64,000 bases of DNA from FEN-1297 sp963787005. GTDB taxonomy: Bacteria; Bacteroidota; Ignavibacteria; Ignavibacteriales; Ignavibacteriaceae. The position numbers were made by a program, and so were the translations under genes. Below the pieces are notes generated by a model. It did not search any database. It was not told the DNA's origin and saw only the letters and a program-made list of their open reading frames with translations. Below are positions 58,244 to 64,000 of the stretch, in pieces. Position 1 is the first letter of the stretch; each line of letters opens with the position of its first letter. The stretch is from contig CAWBBX010000016.1 of assembly GCA_963787005.1 (NCBI GenBank), positions 1 to 64,000 of the forward strand, read 5' to 3'.

Positions 58244-61200
58244 ATGGAAGATAAATATCAGGAGGCGGTAGCTCTTTTTGAGGCGGGTAATCTTTTATCC
58301 GCTGAAAATTTACTGCAGGATATAATTACCAGAGACAGCACCGACTACGATGTCTTAAATTTTCTCGGGATAATATATCTAAACCTCGGCAACTACGATA
58401 AATCGGCGGATTACTTCGAGCAAGTACTGGAGCTTAGATCCGACCATGCACTGTCGATGTACAATTTGGCGCTCTGCCGTCAGCGCATGCATGAGTACGA
58501 GAAGGCGAGAAGCATATATAAAAAGCTTCTCGAGCTTACACCGGTCAATACCGAGGCGTTGAATAATATCGGAGTATGCTGTTATAAGCTTGGGGATTAC
58601 GCTGAAGCGGAGAAATATTACGGCAAAGCATTAAAGCTGGAACCTGTGAATCCGCTGACATTTACCAATCTGGGTAATCTAAATCTGGCAACGGGCAGTT
58701 TCGATGACTCGATTCGTTTTTATAAGAAGGCAATTGAAGCTGCACCCGGAAACGATATTTATCACTTTAATCTCGGCAGTTGCTATCTCCAGCAGAACAA
58801 TAACGAAGAGGCGCTTAAATGCTTCCGAAAAGCGGTAGAACTTAATCCTGCGAACACCGGCGCTTACAATAATATGGGAATCGTGTACTCGAGATTAGGA
58901 ACCTACCAAGAAGCGGAAAAAATATACAAAAAAGTTCTCGAGCTGAATCCTGACAACTCCGGTCCTTATTTTAATTTGGCCTATTCCAGCCAGCTGGAGG
59001 ATGATTTGGAGACTGCTCTAAGGCTGTACCGCAAAGTTTTGGAGCTCGATCCGGAAAACAAGGGGGCGTACGTTAATATTGGTAACATCCTCGGAAAAAT
59101 GGGCCGGAAGGAGGAGGCGGACGCTTACTTCGATAAGGTAGCCGAAGGAAAAGAAGAAAAAGCTATAGCGTTTACCAATCTCGGCTTGGCGAAGTTCGAA
59201 CAAGGCTTTCCGGATGAAGCTATTCAGTATATCGATATTGCACTGAGGGCAAGACCCGATCTACCCGAAGTTCATTATAACAAGGCCCACGTGCTTCTGC
59301 TGTACGAAAAATTCGAAGAGGGGTGGAAGCAGTATGAATGGAGGAAAAAGAGGAAGGAATTCACCGCCTTAAAATGTTCCAAACCCGAGCTGAAGCGGGG
59401 CTCGGAAGATATAAACGGTAAAAAGATCCTTGTATATGATGAACAGGGACTCGGTGACTCGATTCACTTTTTACGCTACCTTACAATGCTGAAGGAAAAA
59501 GGCGCTTTCGTAATATTTGTCTGCGATCCGAGGATTGCCGTACTTCTCAGGGATTTCAAAGATATTGACCTGCTTATTGAAAAGAAGGAAATAAATCAAT
59601 CGGAGACGGATTTCGACTATTATGTCCCTCTGCTCAGTCTGCCTTTTTACTTCAACACGAATCTGGACTCAATACCCGCGCGGGTACCTTATTTATTTCC
59701 CGATACAAAGTTATACGAAAAATGGAAACGATTCTTCGATAAGAGCAATAAATTTAAAATCGGTATCGTATGGGCCGGCAATCCCAATCATACGGGCGAC
59801 CGCCACAGATCGTGCAGTATAAATGAATTTAAAAAAGTGTTCTCCCTGCCGGGAACCGAGTTTTTTTCTCTGCAGAAAGGCGATGCATTAAAACAACTGG
59901 AGGGAACCGATCTGCCCTTACATGTACTCGACGAATTTATTAAATCTTTTGAGGACACAGCGGCAATAATAGCCAATCTAGACCTTGTAATCAGCGTAGA
60001 CACTTCAGTTGCGCACCTCGCGGGCGCACTCGGAAAGCCGGTCTGGACCCTGCTGCCGAAGTTGCCCGATTGGAGGTGGCTGCTGGTTAGGGAGGATAGT
60101 CCCTGGTATCCTACAATGAGGCTGTTCCGGCAGACGGAAACGGGCAACTGGGCGGGCGTGTTTCACCGCGTCTATAAGGAACTTGAATTAACCGTTTCAC
60201 AGAAAAATTTTGGAGATGCACTCTCGAATACACCATTAACCGAATCTTCGGCAAATACAGCGGTGACGGCGCCCGTTCCCGCTGTTTCCCCTGTTAATCA
60301 AATTCCGGAAAACCGAAATATGAACAATGAAAATATTTACCTTGGCTTCCCGCCGATTCAGGAGAATTACGGATGGGGTGTAGTATGTAATAATTTAAAA
60401 GCAGGCATGTCAAAATTTACCTCTTACGGCTCTTTGGGCGAAAGCCCGGACCTTCAGAATAAAATGAACCTGAAAGGTACGCTATTCCAGCTGCTGAAAG
60501 ATCTCGATTTTAATCCGCTGTATGAAGCCAGAGCTGATAAGAACATCGGTTATACCGTCTTCGAATCTGAGCTAACGGATCAGGCGGCTGAAAATGCTAA
60601 GCACTACGACAAAGTGGTAGCAGCTTCGAGCTGGTGCGCGGAGAAAATCCGCTTTAAAGGAATAAGCAACACCGACCTTCTTATACAGGGTATCGATCCG
60701 GCACTTTATTATCCCTCCGACCGGGAAAGGAAGGATGATCTTTTCGTTATTTTTTCTGGCGGAAAATTCGAGCTTAGAAAATCGCAGGATATGGTTTTAA
60801 AAGCCGTTAAAATTCTACAGGAAAAATTCGATGATATAGTTTTAATGAATGCTTGGTTTAACCTCTGGCCTCAGACCATGTACGCGGTCTCTCAATCTTC
60901 CCATATCAATTTCGAAATCAAAGGAAATACTTGGGAAGATATCATGAACCATCTTTATAATCTAAACTCTATTGATCCTAAGAAAGTTTTTACGCTCCCT
61001 CTTGTTCCTAGCGGCAAGCTGAGAGAGATTTATTTGAAATCGGACGTAGGCTTGTTCCCGAATAGATGTGAAGGCGGGACGAATTTGGTTATGATGGAGT
61101 ACATGGCCTGCGGAAAGCCCGTAATCGGGTCTTATAACAGCGGTCATAAAGATATATTAACCGAAAAAAATTCGCTCCCGCTGCTAAAAATGAAAGACTT

Positions 61201-61396
61201 TCAACTGTCAGGAGACGACGGCAGATTAACGGCCGATTGGAAGGAACCGGATATCGACGAAATTGTTGCCAAGCTCGAATACGCTTATTTCCACAGAGAC
61301 GAAATAAAACAAATAGGCGCAAGAGCCGCCGGGGACCTTAAGTATTACTCATGGGATAGGGTCGCCGGAAGAATGCTTAAAATAATAAGATCATAA
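58244..61396 (+). CDS. TPR - GT9-like - GT4 glycosyltransferase fusion
   Basis: 1,050 residues. Residues 1-335 are about nine TPRs (YDVLNFLGIIYLNLGNYDKS, GAYNNMGIVYSRLGTYQEAE, ALRLYRKVLELDPENKGAYV). Residues 380-650 resemble the heptosyltransferase/GT9-like C-terminal domain found in bacterial TPR glycosyltransferases (ILVYDEQGLGDSIHFLRYL, KIGIVWAGNPNHTGDRHRS, LDLVISVDTSVAHLAGALGKP). After a Pro/Ala linker, residues 700-1050 form a GT4-like domain (YLGFPPIQENYGWGVVCNNL, VIFSGGKFELRKSQDMVLK, LFPNRCEGGTNLVMMEYMAC). A TPR platform joined to transferases is the architecture of protein O-glycosyltransferases, so flagellin could be the acceptor. Soluble and cytosolic. Confidence 0.88.
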   Translation: MEDKYQEAVALFEAGNLLSAENLLQDIITRDSTDYDVLNFLGIIYLNLGNYDKSADYFEQVLELRSDHALSMYNLALCRQRMHEYEKARSIYKKLLELTPVNTEALNNIGVCCYKLGDYAEAEKYYGKALKLEPVNPLTFTNLGNLNLATGSFDDSIRFYKKAIEAAPGNDIYHFNLGSCYLQQNNNEEALKCFRKAVELNPANTGAYNNMGIVYSRLGTYQEAEKIYKKVLELNPDNSGPYFNLAYSSQLEDDLETALRLYRKVLELDPENKGAYVNIGNILGKMGRKEEADAYFDKVAEGKEEKAIAFTNLGLAKFEQGFPDEAIQYIDIALRARPDLPEVHYNKAHVLLLYEKFEEGWKQYEWRKKRKEFTALKCSKPELKRGSEDINGKKILVYDEQGLGDSIHFLRYLTMLKEKGAFVIFVCDPRIAVLLRDFKDIDLLIEKKEINQSETDFDYYVPLLSLPFYFNTNLDSIPARVPYLFPDTKLYEKWKRFFDKSNKFKIGIVWAGNPNHTGDRHRSCSINEFKKVFSLPGTEFFSLQKGDALKQLEGTDLPLHVLDEFIKSFEDTAAIIANLDLVISVDTSVAHLAGALGKPVWTLLPKLPDWRWLLVREDSPWYPTMRLFRQTETGNWAGVFHRVYKELELTVSQKNFGDALSNTPLTESSANTAVTAPVPAVSPVNQIPENRNMNNENIYLGFPPIQENYGWGVVCNNLKAGMSKFTSYGSLGESPDLQNKMNLKGTLFQLLKDLDFNPLYEARADKNIGYTVFESELTDQAAENAKHYDKVVAASSWCAEKIRFKGISNTDLLIQGIDPALYYPSDRERKDDLFVIFSGGKFELRKSQDMVLKAVKILQEKFDDIVLMNAWFNLWPQTMYAVSQSSHINFEIKGNTWEDIMNHLYNLNSIDPKKVFTLPLVPSGKLREIYLKSDVGLFPNRCEGGTNLVMMEYMACGKPVIGSYNSGHKDILTEKNSLPLLKMKDFQLSGDDGRLTADWKEPDIDEIVAKLEYAYFHRDEIKQIGARAAGDLKYYSWDRVAGRMLKIIRS

Positions 61397-61422
61397 AATC
61401 AATGCCGCAATAGGAATGCAGA

Positions 61423-62940
61423 ATGCTCTCACTCAGTATGATTGTAAAAAATGAAGAAAGATATCTCGAAGATTGTCTTAAATCGGTTAAAGGCGTTGTG
61501 GACGAGATTGTAATAGTAGATACCGGTTCGGTCGACGGTACGAAGAGTATAGCAGAAAAGTACGGAGCCAGGATCTACGATTTCAAATGGGTCAATGATT
61601 TTTCCGCGGCCAGAAATTACGCGCTTGAAAAATCGAAGGGAAACTGGATACTGTATCTTGACGCCGATGAGAGGCTGTCCCCCGAATCCGTTGTCGAGTT
61701 GAAGAAATTAACCTCACATGAAAAAACGGAGGCTTACTACTGCAGAGTTGTAAGCATTGATGACGTAAAAAATAGACCTTCCGTGATGTCTTACGTGAGG
61801 CTCTTTCCCAAGTACGGCTCGACAATGTTCGAAGGTGCGGTACACGAGCAGATAGAATATTCGCTGGAAAGAAACGACTGCACGATAAAAGACAGCGGCA
61901 TAGATATTATACACGTGGGCTACAATATAAGCGAGGATGAAATACGAAGAAAAGCCGAGCGGAACCTATCGATTCTAAAGGACGAGTTCGCCCGCGACAG
62001 CTCTTCGTACTATGCTCTGCAACTGGCACAGACTTACGGTATACTGCAGGATAAAGACAAAGCCGTCTTTTATTTTACCGAGGCTTTGAAAGACGATAGC
62101 CTGAAACCGGAGTATAAATCGGTAGCATACAGGTATCTTGCCGTCGATAAAGCCGAGAACCGCGATTGGGAGGCGGCGCAGATGCTTATAAGCAAAAGTC
62201 TGGATAGCGACGATATGCAGCCGCTCGCACTCCTGGTGGCGTCGAACATTCGTATTAAGCTGAAAGATTACAGCGGCGCGTCGAAATATTGCTTGAAGGC
62301 TTACGAGGTGAATAGAAAATTTCTTTCGTCCAAAAGTAAATCGCACCAAGCTATACTAATGGATGAGGAGGGCATACTTATAGAGTGTATGAATATATCT
62401 ATGTCGTTGGGAGACCTGGGATTATTCAGATATTTTTTCGAAAAATTAAAAGGAGAGGCCTCGTCCATAAACGATCCGGATAAAGTAAATGAGCTGAAAC
62501 TTTTCAACATTCTTCTAAACAATGAACGGATAAAAGAGAAAAGGGCAGCCGATTATTTCAAATACATAAATCCCGGTAATCTCGATATAATTGTTACCCT
62601 GTTGAACGGATATCCTCACCTGGATACAAGGATCGAGTTTCTGAGGGAAATTGCGCAGAGTTATCCCACCAATTCGGTTATACTGAACAGACTGGGACTG
62701 TCGCTTACGGAGAACGGCGAATATGCCGAGGCCGAAGCTGTATTTAAAAAATCATTTAAGGCAAACGGAAATGATCCGGGTACTATATTCTACATGGCTT
62801 CTGTTTTATTAAAGCAGAAAAAAATGAATGAGATCGTCAGCCTGATAGAGGAAGCCGAGCGTTTATTTAAAGGAAGGAACGAGGTTGTTTCCCGTTTAAA
62901 TACCCTTAAACAGAAACTCGGTATACTTCATCAGAATTAA
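61423..62940 (+). CDS. Family 2 glycosyltransferase with C-terminal TPRs
   Basis: 505 residues. Residues 1-235 are a GT2 domain of the type LSLSMIVKNEERYLEDCLKS, IVIVDTGSVDGTKSIAEKYG, DFSAARNYALEKSKGNWILY and LDADERLSPESV, with the DAD metal site. Residues 240-500 are TPR-like helices (SYYALQLAQTYGILQDKDKA, LNRLGLSLTENGEYAEAEAVF). TPR-carrying enzymes of this family are found next to flagellin in other flagellated bacteria. Its stop lies 132 bases before the flagellin ATG and the intervening DNA holds the flagellin promoter, so transcription of the two is separate. Confidence 0.9.
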   Translation: MLSLSMIVKNEERYLEDCLKSVKGVVDEIVIVDTGSVDGTKSIAEKYGARIYDFKWVNDFSAARNYALEKSKGNWILYLDADERLSPESVVELKKLTSHEKTEAYYCRVVSIDDVKNRPSVMSYVRLFPKYGSTMFEGAVHEQIEYSLERNDCTIKDSGIDIIHVGYNISEDEIRRKAERNLSILKDEFARDSSSYYALQLAQTYGILQDKDKAVFYFTEALKDDSLKPEYKSVAYRYLAVDKAENRDWEAAQMLISKSLDSDDMQPLALLVASNIRIKLKDYSGASKYCLKAYEVNRKFLSSKSKSHQAILMDEEGILIECMNISMSLGDLGLFRYFFEKLKGEASSINDPDKVNELKLFNILLNNERIKEKRAADYFKYINPGNLDIIVTLLNGYPHLDTRIEFLREIAQSYPTNSVILNRLGLSLTENGEYAEAEAVFKKSFKANGNDPGTIFYMASVLLKQKKMNEIVSLIEEAERLFKGRNEVVSRLNTLKQKLGILHQN

Positions 62941-62964
62941 TAAATATTTCTTCCTGAGTTATAC

Positions 62965-62991
62965 TAAACTTTTAATAGGGTGAACCGATAA
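62965..62991 (+). promoter_or_regulatory. Sigma-28 (FliA) promoter of flagellin
   Basis: TAAACTTT at 62,965-62,972 and ACCGATAA at 62,984-62,991, separated by 11 bases, agree with TAAAGTTT-N11-GCCGATAA except for one base in each box. It leaves a leader of about 70 bases before the flagellin ATG. Confidence 0.8.
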
Positions 62992-63028
62992 TGTAGTTGA
63001 GATTAAATTCTCAGTAATTAACAAACTG

Positions 63029-63066
63029 CCGCGTAAGGATACGCGGTAATAAAAACAACATGGAGG
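63029..63066 (+). promoter_or_regulatory. Flagellin leader hairpin and Shine-Dalgarno, candidate CsrA sites
   Basis: CCGCGTAAGGATACGCGG (63,029-63,046) forms a 7-bp stem with the loop AGGA, placing an ANGGA motif (AAGGA, 63,035-63,039) at the tip. A second ANGGA (ATGGA, 63,060-63,064) overlaps the ribosome-binding site GGAGG (63,062-63,066). In other bacteria, CsrA binds this pair of sites to repress flagellin translation until FliW relieves it. Confidence 0.5.
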
Positions 63067-63072
63067 TTTACT

Positions 63073-63876
63073 ATGGCTTTCTCAATTAACGGAAACATAG
63101 GCGCTATGGACGCCTATAATGCGTTGTTACAAACAACCAACGACACGCAAAAAGCTCAGTTGCAGCTTGCTTCTCAGAAGCGAATCAATCAGGTGGCGGA
63201 TGATACATCCGGATACCGCGTTGGTAAAGATCTTCAGGCCAAGATTTCTTTAATGAAATCTGCAATGACAAACGTTGACTCTGCAAAGAGCCTTTTGTCA
63301 ACAGCCGAATCTGCACTTTCTAGTATCAACGATCTTCTTATCCAGATTAAGGGTAAAGTTTCACAGGCAACAGACCCGACTAAGAACCTTTCTTCTCTTG
63401 CCAGCGATATCAACTCTCTGGGCGATGAAATCAGCGCTATCTTCACGAATACGAAGTTCAACGATACCGCTCTGTTAAGCGGTGTCTCCAGCGCAAATTT
63501 TGCGTTCCAGACCGGTGCGAGCGAAAAAACTACCATTAACTTCGGTACTTTAAGTACTCTGAATCTCGGGTCGATTTCCGGTGCTAGCGGCGCTTCTGCT
63601 ACTAACATAACATCTATATCCGTAGACACCATACAATCCGCAGTTCAGGATGCTTTAGGTAGTATTGGTAACTATACACAGAGATTGAATGTTAAAAGCG
63701 ATTACTTGACATCGGCAGTCTCTAATTCTCAATCAACAGTAGACAGATTGTTCGGTGCGGACGTTGCTCAAGAGCAGTTGAACGCTACTAAGGGCACTAT
63801 AGCTAAGCAGATATCTACTACGATGCTTGCTCAGCTTAATCAGGCCCCGCAGCAGCTTCTTAGGTTATTCCAATAA
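63073..63876 (+). CDS. Flagellin
   Basis: 267 residues, exported by the flagellar system without a signal peptide. The D0/D1 N-terminus reads FSINGNIGAMDAYNALLQT, LASQKRINQVADDTSGYRVG and ESALSSINDLLIQIKGKVSQA. The C-terminal D1/D0 is LTSAVSNSQSTVDRLFGADV then EQLNATKGTIAKQISTTMLAQLNQAPQQLLRLF. The middle, residues about 140-200, is short and Ser/Thr/Gly/Ala-rich (SISGASGASATNITSISVD), the exposed D2/D3 position and a credible glycan attachment site. It lies at the end of a long glycosyltransferase island, which supports flagellin as the acceptor. A GGAGG lies 6 bases before the ATG. Confidence 0.96.
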   Translation: MAFSINGNIGAMDAYNALLQTTNDTQKAQLQLASQKRINQVADDTSGYRVGKDLQAKISLMKSAMTNVDSAKSLLSTAESALSSINDLLIQIKGKVSQATDPTKNLSSLASDINSLGDEISAIFTNTKFNDTALLSGVSSANFAFQTGASEKTTINFGTLSTLNLGSISGASGASATNITSISVDTIQSAVQDALGSIGNYTQRLNVKSDYLTSAVSNSQSTVDRLFGADVAQEQLNATKGTIAKQISTTMLAQLNQAPQQLLRLFQ

Positions 63877-63891
63877 TAGTTATAACCGTAA

Positions 63892-63930
63892 CATTGCCCC
63901 CGCCAAAAACGGGGGCAATGTTTATTCTTT
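63892..63930 (+). terminator. Rho-independent terminator of flagellin
   Basis: CATTGCCCCCG (63,892-63,902) pairs perfectly with CGGGGGCAATG (63,910-63,920) around a seven-base loop and is followed by TTTATTCTTT. It starts 15 bases after the flagellin stop. Confidence 0.92.
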
Positions 63931-63953
63931 AATAAGGTTTTGGAAACAATTAT

Positions 63954-64000
63954 ATGTATAACACAACTTTAGCCCAGAGAAAATCCACAAAGCTTAATCC
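63954..64000 (+). CDS. Possible start of next gene, truncated by window end
   Basis: ATG 63954 opens a frame reading MYNTTLAQRKSTKLN up to the window edge, preceded by GGAAAC. The frame has only 15 residues here, so no function can be assigned; a short flagellar gene such as a chaperone would be in keeping with the position after flagellin. Confidence 0.35.
   Translation, partial: MYNTTLAQRKSTKLN

Noticed and set aside
1..64000. tRNA or rRNA genes
   Set aside because: I saw no cloverleaf-like segments with conserved TTC/CCA-type arms and no rRNA sequence; the window was inspected by eye only.

Overview
This window looks like two unrelated pieces of bacterial DNA joined near position 15,095. 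Bases 1 to about 15,090 are very GC-rich, with arginine/alanine/glycine-heavy proteins, and resemble an actinobacterial (Thermoleophilia-like) integrative conjugative element. Bases from about 15,095 to 64,000 are AT-rich, with proteins and intergenic repeats typical of the Ignavibacteria/Bacteroidota side of the tree. At the join a tyrosine recombinase loses its C-terminal half and mnmA loses its N-terminus. No attachment-site repeat is visible, so an assembly chimera is the simplest explanation. Many genes on both sides are broken by one-base indels whose correction restores conserved sequence. This suggests unpolished long-read data, and coordinates below span those breaks where the repair is clear.

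High-GC part. A conjugation module on the minus strand (3213 down to 1) encodes a DUF6112-type two-helix pilin candidate, a secreted/anchored transfer protein, a TrbL/VirB6-like membrane protein and the start of a SCO6880-type protein. Next comes a minus-strand defence cassette: SIR2-APAZ, a short Argonaute (together a SPARSA-type system) and a PD-(D/E)XK nuclease-like protein. It is flanked by two 182-bp MITE-like elements in direct orientation. After it come a sigma factor with a transmembrane tail, a large surface protein with repeated Ig/Fn3-like modules, a VirB1-like lytic transglycosylase/peptidase, a small helix-turn-helix excisionase candidate and the truncated integrase.

Low-GC part, 15.1-31.4 kb. 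This holds truncated mnmA, a 1.7-kb repeat-rich gap with six 151-bp tandem units, a thioredoxin-TPR protein, a three-gene corrinoid methyltransferase operon, a DUF5916-type outer-membrane protein, a dipeptidyl-peptidase IV-like protease, a second repeat array (four units of about 245 bp carrying GTAG-hairpins), a DUF885 metallopeptidase-like protein and an unrecognised coiled-coil membrane protein behind a sigma-28-type promoter.

Low-GC part, 31.5-64 kb. This is a flagellin glycosylation island: glf; a pseudaminic-acid pathway (pseB, pseC, pseG, a formyltransferase-like protein where PseH would be expected, pseI, pseF); a second amino-sugar module (cupin, DegT aminotransferase, methyltransferase); several glycosyltransferases fused to each other, to methyltransferase-like domains and to TPRs, including one of about 2,700 residues once two frameshift sites are repaired; and finally flagellin. 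Flagellin has a sigma-28-type promoter, a leader hairpin resembling a CsrA site and a rho-independent terminator. The inferred logic is that nonulosonic acids and other sugars are made, then transferred to flagellin by TPR-containing glycosyltransferases.
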